This document shows positions 1-11,367 of a stretch of 29,771 nucleotides of DNA, in pieces (the first letter of the stretch is position 1; each line of letters begins with the position of its first letter). The DNA comes from Perkinsus olseni (Eukaryota > Perkinsozoa > Perkinsida), in NCBI GenBank assembly GCA_013115125.1, contig JABANN010000429.1:1-29771 (forward strand). The letters run 5' to 3'. The notes beneath the pieces are model-generated. The model was not told the DNA's origin. It saw only the letters and a program-made list of their open reading frames with translations, and searched no databases. The position numbers were made by a program, and so were the translations under genes.

Positions 1-498
1 CTTCTGATTCGTGATTGTTACCGAGATATCGCTCTTTTTGGAAATATTCTAAGATTATTTGGAGCACTGTATACTTGTTACCTATTATCCTTGGGTATTG
101 AGTTCCCAATTACACAGCTGCTCTCCTCCAAATCGCGTATAAAGCCGACACGTTCGGCATGTATGCTTCCCTCTCTCTAAACCCTGACATCCGAAGGCCA
201 TCTACCGGGTCAGAGGAGAAGCTTGCGTGCAGAAGCAACTTCTTCTCTCCGTTCTTCTAATCTGCGCATTCTCCACCAACGCAGTCTGCGCCGTGGGCGC
301 ACTCGTAATTTAGCGGCGCAGTGACGCCGATCCTGGAAATGCGAGATCGTCTTGAATGAGGAACAGCAATGGTCGGGCCAGGCTCTCATCCCGACAGCCC
401 CTCCCCCGAACCATGAGGCTCAACGAGTCCAACTCTCCGCACTGCGAAGATTCTTCTCAAGTGAGCGAATCTTGACCACCTCCAGCTACTTTCCCTCC
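1..498. other. Upstream region of the GMD gene, no gene seen
   Basis: No exon with recognisable protein similarity was found on either strand. It presumably holds the promoter and 5' leader of the GMD gene. An open frame runs into the GMD first exon from about 352 but has no ATG before 499, so I take it as leader. A TATAAA string near 135 has no support as a promoter. Confidence 0.5.
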
Positions 499-2679
<2,181 letters not shown>

Positions 2680-2965
2680 AGGTCCCCCTTGTCAATCCTC
2701 GATTGTAACGTATCTTCAGTTCACACACGTCACGGAAGGGGAACGTTTAGCATTATTATAGTTAGCAGTGTCTCCTGATGGAGAGCATCCACACTCAAGT
2801 GCAAGAAGATGGTAGTAACCTTGGTATATACCAACGACGATATAGTCGTGGAATTCGACCTATGACTTTACGCTGCCTTTGTGCTGTCAATTCAACGACG
2901 TGGTCGGGAGGGTGGGGATTGATGATTGGTCACAGTTGAGGTCTTGAAAGTTTCACATTTTTGTA

Positions 2966-4773
2966 ATGATGCCAGCGAGGATGGAAGGAGATGATGAGGG
3001 CCCTTGCGAGTCGGTTTACGGACTTGTAGGTTGTCAATAGTACCCGTATTGTGGTTGAGTTCACGGGCAGGTTATTGAGCCTGAGGTGCCAAAACCGAAG
3101 CCACCGATGCACAAGTCTAAGTACCCAGGAACGATACCGCCTACTTCCAGCACCTTCGCAACGGCACAGACTAGCAAGCCCGGTAGGGAGGGGTCCTTTT
3201 ACGTACCACACCTCCGCCAACTTCTGTCTGGATGCAGGTATACGTAATGTTGCTGGTGCACAAGAGCGCGAGAAACCGAAGCCCAGCGAGCACACGTACG
3301 TCCTGGCGACCTGAGAGATACTGAATTTATGGTATCAGATATCACAAATCGCACGCTACTTTCGGAGTGCCCATTGGGTCGGTGAAGCCGGACCCGCAAA
3401 AGCCGTTGAAGAAGTTTGAACGGACTAGTAGGGTGGAGTCACGTAAGCGGTGAGGCGAGGGTCTGGTCACGACAAGAGAGGCAGTTACGGCGCTTCGGAA
3501 GAAGAGCCCGGAGAAGCTTAAGGCATCAGTGTCCCACACGGTCACTAAACCGCCAGTGCCGAAGCTGAATGAGAAGCCCGTTATGAATCTGGTCTCTGGT
3601 AAGGACTCGTATCTTCTCCTCTCACAGTGGTCGTCAAGTAGCTCGGTTAGAGAAAGGGCCTAGTGGTGAATAAACGCCTTGTGAGGTGATTGTGATGGAG
3701 CTGATCAAAGATCAAGAGCCATGATGCTCACAACGGCTTGTTCATTCAACATCGAAGAGGAAAATGCAACACGAAAAAATGAGGCCACTATGCCACGTGG
3801 CGGCAGCAGCAACTGGATGGGTGGCTCAATTGTTCGACCGCCGTGCTCTCCGCAATATGGCTGAGTGGCCCCATTTTCTCGTGTTGCATTTTCTGCAATT
3901 TAACCTGTTTGTTGAAGCTCAAATTGGATGGGTCGTGTCCTGCTGAAGACCCGACTGCTGTGGTACGGTTTCAGGTAAGAACTACGTTACTGCCAACGCC
4001 GTGGACAACATACTGAAGGCTCCTCCAGCCAAAGCTAAGCACTATGGGGAGCTGGACAGGGATTACCTAAGGAAGGCTGATTATGGTAGCATCCCGTCAT
4101 CGTCGTGCCGTGGCCCGACTCATGATCGTGCAGGGAAAATCCCCGCGTATTTGGAGAAGATCAAGGCCGACATCAGATCCGAGTAAGCTCATCGTTATTT
4201 GTTGACCTGGGCTTCAACCATGGTTCGCGCTTCGCCGCTGCTAACGGTATTGTCGGCTGCTAATTCAACGAGAGGCGCCTTTTGCAGGTTTTTGGGAGTG
4301 CTGTCCTATCAATGCAGGTACGATTATATACGCAAGTTGCAGGACCAGCAGAAGAAGGAAGAGCAGGGCAGGGTGATTTGTGGAAGTTAGGCAGGCCTGT
4401 TTGCAGCGGTACTCTCAGATACGACCGCTGCCGGAGGAAGAGAGGCTTGAGCTCATTGAAGCACTGAAGAAGAAGTGGGAGAAGGTTAATGCTGACTATC
4501 AGGTGAACTATCGGCGACGCGTCCCCGTGCGTGATTATGGCGGGGTGTGGTATTAGTGCATGACGCATCTAACAAAGCTGGATACAATTGGTAAGACGAA
4601 GCGCAAGGAGAGTTTCGAAGCGCAGCTTGCGGCTATTGAAAGCGATATTGCCAAGTTGAATCGGAGGTGAGGACATGTCGGTCGGGTCCGAGTGTGGAAT
4701 GAAATCACGGCAAAGAGAAGGCTCCTAGGAAATCTCAATATTCAGGCGAGTACTGATCGACACTACAATATAG
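2966..4773 (+). CDS. ENKUR: Enkurin (axonemal microtubule inner protein)
   Basis: Enkurin lies inside the B-tubule of ciliary doublets near the inner junction, so the cell makes flagella. Eleven exons keep phase: 2966-3025, 3071-3182, 3238-3295, 3339-3442, 3485-3598, 3975-4085, 4134-4182, 4318-4372, 4407-4502, 4557-4666, 4746-4773, giving 298 aa. Visible family blocks in order: ESVYGL near the N-terminus, a Pro/Lys-rich stretch followed by MHKSKYPGTIPPT, HATFGVPIGSVKPDP, PVMNLVSGKNYVTANAV, DYLRKADYGKIPAYLEKIK, and the C-terminal enkurin domain with LPEEERLELIEALKKKWE and THLTKLDTIGKTKRKE, ending near NRRRVLIDTTI. The start is uncertain: ATGs at 2966, 2969 and 2981 share the frame. The last junction (4666/4746) is the weakest, since a stop follows directly if the intron is not removed. 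Intron 8 is only 34 nt; intron 5 (376 nt) carries a long inverted repeat. It lies 286 bp downstream of the GMD gene on the same strand. Confidence 0.92.
3760..3893. repeat. 30-bp inverted repeat inside enkurin intron 5
   Basis: Arms at 3760-3789 and 3864-3893 match at 28 of 30 positions when one is reverse-complemented; both mismatches are transitions that would leave G-U pairs in RNA. They flank a 74-nt spacer. The whole 134-bp unit resembles a small non-autonomous DNA element or a strong intronic hairpin. I see no clear target-site duplication. Confidence 0.75.
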
Positions 4774-5382
4774 GAAGCTGCTGCTGTAGTGTAATCGGGA
4801 GTATGATGATGGTTGTGGGCGATGCACGAGCTGTTGTGGCGCACTTGATAGGATGATGCAGTGTTGATGTTTCAAGTTGCGGAACAGAAATAGGAAAATA
4901 GTCGTCAATGAAACTAGAGTCAACAAACCCCGTCATTGCCGCAATGGCTGAGGACAATCCAATTTTCGCAATGCAGCATCAGCTTCGGACGGTTAGAACT
5001 GCAAGGGGCAGGGTCGCGGCCGGCGATGGCTCCTCTCTGGACTGGGTCGACGGGGATTATGTGCTCCACCTCGGCATGTTCGTTGCTGAGTCAGTGACAC
5101 TGCCTTGATAGCCACGCCAACTGAAACCTCTAACTACGGGGACTGGGAGTCGGGGCGGTGGCCACGACGGACCTGCAGGCGGTGAGGCTGACAAGGAGCT
5201 ACGTCGAATGCCCTTCCTGTGGCCTTGCGCCAACAGTTCCTGCGTTTGGCTGCGCACAGCGGGTACACACCCCCTACGCGTGTAGCGGCCAGCCCAGCGA
5301 GGACCTACACCCGTATATTGGGGCAGGTCCAGGCTCACCCGTAGTCTCGGTTAGTGGGTAGGGACCCTACCGTAGGGTGGGA

Positions 5383-5420
5383 TTGATCGGCTCACGCAAA
5401 GGCTGCAGAGCCGCTCAGAT
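5383..5420. repeat. Hairpin unit, copy 1
   Basis: A 38-nt unit repeated at 5537-5574 with roughly four fifths identity. Its arms pair less well than those of copy 2, but the inner GGC/GCC pairing is kept where copy 2 has GAC/GTC. Confidence 0.6.
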
Positions 5421-5536
5421 TGGGATACTAGAAGGAAAGAGAGGGGACTAGGGGCTAGTCACGTCGTCCTCTATGGCGAGGCGCAGACCAGCCACCGGGA
5501 GTCCTGCGGCTATGACCGCATTATCTTCAAGACAAA

Positions 5537-5574
5537 TTGATCGACTCGCGCAGAGGCTGCAGGGTCGATCAAAT
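5537..5574. repeat. Hairpin unit, copy 2
   Basis: Contains a perfect 9-bp outer stem (TTGATCGAC with GTCGATCAA) around an inner GCAG-AGG-CTGC hairpin. It is related to the unit at 5383-5420, 154 nt upstream. Confidence 0.65.
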
Positions 5575-6410
5575 CGTTACCGAAAAAACATGAAGACAAA
5601 CTGACAGACGAAAGGTGGCTCGGGTTCACGCGTCTAGCAGAACCGCCTCCCTTTCGTCGAGGAAGATATACCACGGTAGTACCGCGACAGTATTAGAATA
5701 TTACACCCAGACAACGATCAGTATTACGAGAAGGTAAATCCGACCTGGCTAGCGCTCTAGCCAATGCTGCTAGCACACAAATATTGGCCCCTTTCGCGCC
5801 GGTTTCACCGTCGATAAAACCCTGCGGGATTTACCTCAGTACGAAAGCCAACACAACCGCGCACAAGAGTACTGCAATGGGTCGACACTTGCGGCTAGCT
5901 GAGACCGATAGAGTTGTGTGTCGAACACACTATAGGGGATGGGCAAGATGAGGTAACGACTCGAGCGGCTCGAACTGTGCCTCCGAGCACACGCGCCTTC
6001 CAAGTCAACTGATTGACTGATCGCAAGCAGTTCGTTCCACAGAAAGACCTGACTTAGTACTGCCTTCTTGCCTCCTCGTGAAGCGAGTAACACAAAAACC
6101 AGAGATCAGCGCGGCTAATCTCAATGATAAATCACCAGAAGATTCACGTTAATGAATGACCATTATGGCATTAAGAGTGGCAGCCCACACGACAAAATTC
6201 CTGCCGCTGTACAGCAACGGCATTCACTGCAACCAGACCGCGCGAAACCAATCTGACAGATTCGCTCGCCAGGGGAGACTCCTCACAGATCGAGCGCCGT
6301 ACTCTTCCATCTCAGAATCACTAGATCAGAGAGCTCCAGTGTAGCGGGTGGGGCCGATCCATCCGCGGGAACATATACTCAGGATACCCAATCGAGCCCT
6401 ATGGGGGCAA

Positions 6411-6458
6411 CACTCACTGGCTCTCCCCCAGCCGAACCTCTTCGCTTCTGCCACGGCA
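6411..6458 (+). promoter_or_regulatory. Conserved 5' leader of copy A with candidate trans-splice acceptor
   Basis: This 48-nt block directly before ATG 6459 recurs before copies B and D. It starts CACTCACTGGC, runs through a pyrimidine tract to an AG at 6430-6431, then a 27-nt leader that is identical in A, B and D. A pyrimidine tract plus AG shortly before the start codon is what a spliced-leader acceptor looks like; that reading is an inference. Confidence 0.55.
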
Positions 6459-8064
6459 ATGCCTCGCCTCTCGATGGTCGCCATATTCCTCCTGCACTGT
6501 CTGCTCTTCTACAAGGGGTATGCTGCCGTGGGCAGTAGTAATGAAGATGAGAGTCCGGTGAGGATATGGTTGAGCAAGATGATCGACGGCTTCAGGCGCT
6601 TCGCTAGAACGGGAAAACTGGAAGTAAGAGCAACGGACATCAACCACCCGCTTCAATCTTCAGCCTTCAACAGTATTCTACTTCGGCCTCTCTGCCAGCT
6701 TCATAGCATATTGGTAGCAGTGGCAATAGCTCTGAGTCGATATCGGGAAGAATAACCATTATGAAGTAGACCGAATCAATAGGCTGAGCTTAAAACGCTG
6801 TCTTGATGCACTGTAAATAGTTAGAGGCAACGGCGGCTTCGCGGCCGTGTACGAGTAGCTTGTCAGGAAAAAAGTCGGAGGCACAAGATTGAGACTTTCC
6901 ATCAGTCAGGAGTGAAGGTATGTTATTTTACGTACGGAAATACCTGAGGACAGTCATTCACCCATTCAGTATCAATTAGGTGAGGACGTCATCACCCTCG
7001 TGGGGAAGGGAAACATGATATACTCAACTCTGACAGACTTTGCTCGCCTCGAGCGTGTTGCCGAGTAGAAGCTGTCCTTAGCCCATCCTTGCGTGCGCAC
7101 TGTTCTGTATTTGCCAGGACGGGCAGTGGACAGAGAGTCCTCCACTATACAGCTATCGTTGATGATGGGGTAATGGACCCTTTTATGTTGGATGAGAGGA
7201 CAACGAGGTTGCTTACTGAGCCCAGAACAAGTGCCAAGCGACAGAAAGGTGGACGCAGACGTTCGACCACCGGGAGGAAGCACCTCCTGGAGAGGATATC
7301 CGAGCAGCTCGACGACGATTACGAAGTCTTAAAGAAGAGTCGTCATGTCTGCAAAGTCACCTCGGCTCGGATGCCCAGGACGCCACATTTAGATTTCCTA
7401 CAGTACCTCAAGTAGCGCTTGGAACGATCTGCCAGGCAGCGAGTAGACTGTTTATCCTCACTTCTTAGGCGGGTTTGGAATCTACGTTAACTATGACTAT
7501 GGAAGATCCGGAAGAAGGTTTCAGAGTCAGCTCCTTGACGGCAGAGCTCAGAAGCGAGCACTTCACGTGAGTTAGGCCCTTGATTAAACGGAAAAAATAC
7601 TGTGGCGTTTGCATCCGTGTAGACAGCATGAGTGTTCTACAGTATCTGTGCTGCCCGTTCGTGTAACACGAGCAAATCCCAAGACGGAGCGGTTAGTGAC
7701 CCTCTCGAGTGGTGGATTCGCTTGCCTTTTCAGAGATGTCCGATTCGCTTTCGACCGCCCTAAGCTGCAGGAGATGCACTCAAACGTGGGAGTTGCCGCA
7801 GTACACCCCTCGTCGAGGAAATTAGGCCGAGAAAAACTGAAGGAAATTTGCGAGGAACAGTTGGAGTTGTTCGCAAGATACGTCGCGCCTTCGTATGGTG
7901 TCGTTTTCGATGCTCTCCCAAGGACCCTGTATCCTGAGCTCGTTCTGAGGTGGCTGGCGGAGGGCTCATTCGTTCACTTGGGACAACCCGGATTCGAAGA
8001 CATTCTGTATGAGAATGCTGTTAGTCTGCGTCAGTTTGATGTGACGGAACGCAGAGGCAACTGA
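6459..8064 (+). CDS. Secreted protein of unknown function, family copy A
   Basis: Five exons keep phase: 6459-6623, 6970-7064, 7118-7346, 7469-7566, 7734-8064, giving 305 aa. Exon 1 encodes a clear signal peptide (hydrophobic run AIFLLHCLLF after MPRLSMV, then GYAAVG) and an acidic SSNEDESPV stretch. Exon 2 carries YQLGED and LTDFARLE. Exon 3 is highly charged (GGRRRSTTGRKHLLERI) and ends LKKSRH. Exon 4 has GFRVSSLTAELR. Exon 5 has KLQEMHS, EEQLELFARYVA, LYPELVLRWL and GSFVH. I recognise no known domain. The start is set by the signal peptide and the shared leader. The intron 3 donor is GTCTGC, and the same weak form (GTYTGY) occurs in all copies. Export from the cell or into a secretory compartment is inferred from the signal peptide; no function can be given. 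Confidence 0.8.
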
Positions 8065-8415
8065 GGCTAGTGACGATGATGACGTGTGCGGAACGCGTTC
8101 CTTGTGCCAGTATTTCTTGCTCGGCTCACGATCATCCCAGTATTTGTGTATTAATAAGGTAAGAAATCGTACATGATGTTGATGTTGCCGACAGGCTTCA
8201 TAAGTTCGCGTCTGCCGTTGATGTATTGAGTCGTGGACGATGTTGTGTTGCCCAGGATCGGTCAGCAGGGAGACGGGCGCTGCAGGCGGCTGACGCCGAC
8301 CGAATACTTTCGTCGGCACTCTATGCTTGGGTCATTTGGCGGCGCGGAAGTCACCTAGGTCCAAGATTCTCGGCAACATTCTCCACGGCGTGGCGCGGCA
8401 GATTCAGCGATACTT

Positions 8416-8478
8416 AACTTTGAACTCTACCGATCAGCGCCGAGACAGCCGAATGAGCCTCTTCTGTAGCGGCTCGAA
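8416..8478. repeat. Block related to the LCMT last-exon region
   Basis: About three quarters identical to 15625-15690, in the same orientation; shared anchors include GAACTC, ACCGATCAG and CTTCTGT. The second copy overlaps the minus-strand 3' end of the leucine carboxyl methyltransferase gene. Both lie downstream of a secreted-family gene (A here, D there), so the block was probably copied along with the array unit. Confidence 0.6.
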
Positions 8479-8602
8479 TAATGATAGTCATTCTCACAAT
8501 GACTAGCCGAGCACCCACCAAGGCCGTCAGAGTTCGGACAGATGCACGGTCGTATCAGCATGCTTTCCGCGAGGCGCTGCGCTCCCGTTGATGGCGAAAT
8601 AG

Positions 8603-8648
8603 GGTGGCCATGAATCATGGCTCATGATCATCATGGCATGATGGCACC
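8603..8648. repeat. 46-bp imperfect palindrome
   Basis: Runs from GGTGGCCATG to GATGGCACC and reads nearly the same on both strands, with repeated CATGAT/ATCATG words around the centre. It lies about 0.4 kb before copy B. Role unknown. Confidence 0.5.
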
Positions 8649-8957
8649 ACGTTGAGGATGTGTACGAGCTGATGATTGGCACCGTGTGTGAGCTGAACAC
8701 TTTCCGAATGGATATCGTCCGAATCGGTCTACCCGCCACGGCTCATTCTCGCAACCAATTCTTTTTCACAATCCGGCCCAGCCCTGGACGTCTCGCCGTT
8801 GTTGCACGGCGGTTGAAGGAAGTGTTGTCGTACCGTATCATTCCCGCACGATAGAAGCTTGGCATTTGGGAAACGCCACTCATCGTGCGGTCAACATTTC
8901 CATTCCTTAGGCCGTAGACGTACACTCGAGCTACCCAATTAAGCTGCGAGAAGTCCA

Positions 8958-9005
8958 CACTCACTGGCCTGTCATCAGCCGAACCTCTTCGCTTCTGCCA
9001 CGGCA
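8958..9005 (+). promoter_or_regulatory. Conserved 5' leader of copy B with candidate trans-splice acceptor
   Basis: Begins CACTCACTGGC like copies A and D. The pyrimidine tract differs, but the AG (8977-8978) and the 27-nt leader after it are exactly kept up to ATG 9006. The change in the tract with an unchanged AG and leader fits a splice acceptor. Confidence 0.55.
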
Positions 9006-10502
9006 ATGCCTCGCCTCTCGATCGTCATCATATTCCTTCTACACCGTCCGCTCTTCTACAAGGGGTATGCTGCCGTGGGCAGTAGTAATGAAGATAAGAG
9101 TCTGGTGAGGAGACGGCTAACCAACATGATCAAGCGCTTCAAGGGGCTCACTGGAAGACGGAAACCCCGCGTACGTGCAGCTCAACTCGGGCGGCCCCTC
9201 GGCATACCATCGCCCAGGCTAGCTTGATGCCAGCCGGAAATGTCGTTCAACGGTCTGACTCTGAAACTCAGAATCGATTCCAGAACCGCATTTTACGAGT
9301 GAGCAATGCGGCTGCAGTGTACTGAGTGTCAACAGCGACTTCCCGTTTGCGGGAAAATAACCTCGTAGGCTAATATTCCACCTTTCAGGGAACACGAGGG
9401 AAGCGCCATATGAAGAACTAATACTTGCTAGGAGCGCAAGTCAGTGTTTGCACCTCGACCTTACGAACACAAAGCTGGAGCTCCCTTTTCAGTATCAGCT
9501 CGGAGAGACCATAGTTACCATTAAAAAAGATGGGAATCTGACGGAAGTTCCACTTCTCACCGACTTTACTCGTCTAAATTCAATACCAGCGTACGGGGCA
9601 TTATATGCGAGCTTAGGTGTCCGTATGTCTGTGCATATCTCAGGGGCGATGGACACTCGACGCCTCGATATAGAGCAATCGTCGATGGCGAAGTTATTCA
9701 CCAATTCCTGCGAAGTACATCGACAACACAGCTCAACATGAGAGGGGCTTCTTTTGATGGAGATCGAGAAGCCGATGCTGTCGAGCGTTTCAGTCTGAAG
9801 AAGCGCTTGAAGCAGCATCTCCTGGAGACGTTATCTGACCAGCTTGACAAGGAATATGAAATGTTGAAGAAGACTCGGCATGTTTGTCTAATCACTTCAA
9901 GCAGATTTCTTCGGCAAGGCACACTTCTTCAAACCGGAGTGAGGCTCTGATGACAGTCTTCGTCACGGAGACTCTCATCAGAGCGAATCTTGCATCGGCC
10001 TTTCAGGTGGAAGCTTTCTTTGAGGTCGAGCTCACTAGTCCAAGCTTCGACGAGAGATTCAAGCTTAGCTTTCTGAAGGCAGAGTTCAGAGGAGGCAACT
10101 TCACGTGAGCCACGCGACCAAAGAAATCGCTAAAAACCTTCGAAGGCACGGGCCAGCGTTCCATCTCTCAGAGATTTCTCCTTCGACAATCGCAAATTAG
10201 AGAAGATGCATTCAAAAGCGGAATACGTTCCATTTCCCACACGTCCGCTACCACTACGGCCACAGGCATATCTCAAGCTCGCTTGCTACAAACAGTTCAA
10301 GCTCTTCGCACGCTATACCGCTAAACGACAGAAAAACTACCGTCGTAAGACCGGTCGTCTATATGCCGAGCTTGTTGTGCGGCAGCTGACAGACGGGTCC
10401 TTCGTCTACTCCGAAGCACCCGCATTCGCAGACCTCTTGTTTGGGGATGAGCTCAGTTCGCATGAGAGCTCATACGACGAGAGGTTACGCCAGGGCGAGT
10501 AA
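9006..10502 (+). CDS. Secreted protein of unknown function, family copy B
   Basis: Five exons: 9006-9170, 9493-9590, 9644-9881, 10007-10104, 10172-10502, giving 309 aa. Exons 1, 4 and 5 have exactly the same lengths as in copy A. The signal peptide region (MPRLSIVIIFLLHRPLFYKG) differs from A by few residues. Exon 2 has YQLGETIVTI and LTDFTRL. Exon 3 ends LKKTRH at a GTTTGT donor. Exon 5 has KLEKMHS, KQFKLFARYTA, LYAELVVRQL and GSFVYSEAPAFADLL, but its middle is replaced by a Pro/Arg-rich stretch (FPTRPLPLRPQ), and EQL has become KQF, so this is the most diverged copy at that point. Exon 2 ends at a GTACGG donor, unlike the GTAG(A/G) donors of the others. Frames and splice sites look intact. 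Confidence 0.78.
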
Positions 10503-10946
10503 GGACAGTGACAGCAAATAGTTCTTCGGTCCTCGCTGTGGAACCCTCGACGACGCGAGCGAATCGAACGACTAACGAGTTAAAAAGGTGGGTTGCTTTG
10601 CTCGATTCACCGATCAGTTTAAGCATGTTCGATGTTGTGAAGAGAAGCGACTTTCGTGGCTCTTGTTTATGTAGTTGGTGCTGAGCTCTGTCGCGTTACG
10701 CAGTTTGAGGGCTGGGGCTGGGGAGAGGGAATGTAGGCCCGACAATTTTGATCGGTTTGCCATACTCGCCGTTCGACTGGGCGAAGCCATGACTGTGAGG
10801 TGTCCTTTTTCCGAAGTCATTCTACTAAGCGCAAGACTCGTGAAAACCTGAGAGGGAATTCGGAGGCTCGAAGATCCTTTCCAAGCTGCATCTGGGACAT
10901 CCTCGCTTTTATGCTCTTCGTCCTGGAGTTCTTAGGAGGGCCCCCG

Positions 10947-10989
10947 GGTAGTAGTCCCCAGGACTACTACCGTACTACTACCGTAGTAC
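10947..10989. repeat. Twin perfect hairpins
   Basis: 10947-10971 is an 11-bp perfect stem (GGTAGTAGTCC with GGACTACTACC) around a 3-nt loop. It is followed directly by 10972-10989, a 7-bp stem (GTACTAC with GTAGTAC) around a 4-nt loop. The motif TACTAC runs through both. It could be an extruding cruciform, an RNA hairpin pair or the scar of an element. Confidence 0.75.
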
Positions 10990-11005
10990 GCAATGTTCCC
11001 GGAAT

Positions 11006-11080
11006 AGAACATTCCTGAAATACTTGGGGAAGCAGAACATTCCTGAAGGTTGCTGAAATAGCAGAAATGACTTGGGGAAG
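11006..11080. repeat. Direct repeats beside the twin hairpins
   Basis: AGAACATTCCTGAA occurs at 11006-11019 and 11034-11047; CTTGGGGAAG occurs at 11023-11032 and 11071-11080. AATGTTC at 10992-10998 is the inverse of GAACATT at 11007-11013. Confidence 0.65.
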
Positions 11081-11367
11081 ATGTTGAGCATCATCCAACG
11101 GTTGCTTCACGGCATTGCAATACAATTCTGCTGCAGCGAAAGCACGATGATGATGAAGTACAAGTCGAGGAGTGTTGTTCCTCGACGTGAGCAGGAGATG
11201 GATACCACCAGCCAGCCCATCAGCAGCAGCCCGGCCCATCCAATGGCGTCTCGCCTTTTTCGTGCACTGATGGAGGGATTCCGCATGGTTACCGCACGAG
11301 ACTATGCAAGAAAACACAACTTTTCGAGCTGCCACTTTCTTCCATCAGAGGGAGGAACTCTACTCCC

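Larger units (their letters stand above)
4774..6410. other. Gene-poor region with many short hairpins
   Basis: About 1.6 kb between enkurin and secreted-family copy A. Short open frames exist at 4908-5108, 5158-5361 and 5698-5949, but none resembles a family I know, and none joins into a convincing spliced gene. What can be seen is local structure: a three-part GTAGGG/CCCTAC/GTAGGG series at 5358-5377, a GACTAG/CTAGTC hairpin at 5446-5460, and two related hairpin units at 5383-5420 and 5537-5574. Confidence 0.5.
8065..8957. other. Spacer between copies A and B
   Basis: No gene supported. It holds a 63-bp block (8416-8478) related to sequence at 15625-15690, and a 46-bp imperfect palindrome at 8603-8648. 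A 64-codon open frame at 8660-8854 has no recognisable similarity. Confidence 0.5.
10503..11361. other. Spacer between copies B and C, repeat-rich
   Basis: No gene supported. The conserved leader found before copies A, B and D is missing here. The second half carries twin hairpins (10947-10989) and short direct repeats (11006-11080). Open frames at 10800-11018 and 11072-11371 show no known similarity. Confidence 0.5.

Noticed and set aside
4908-5361. Two short plus-strand open frames, one with CPSCG
   Set aside because: A single CxxC is not enough for a zinc-binding call, and no joined gene model or family match emerged.
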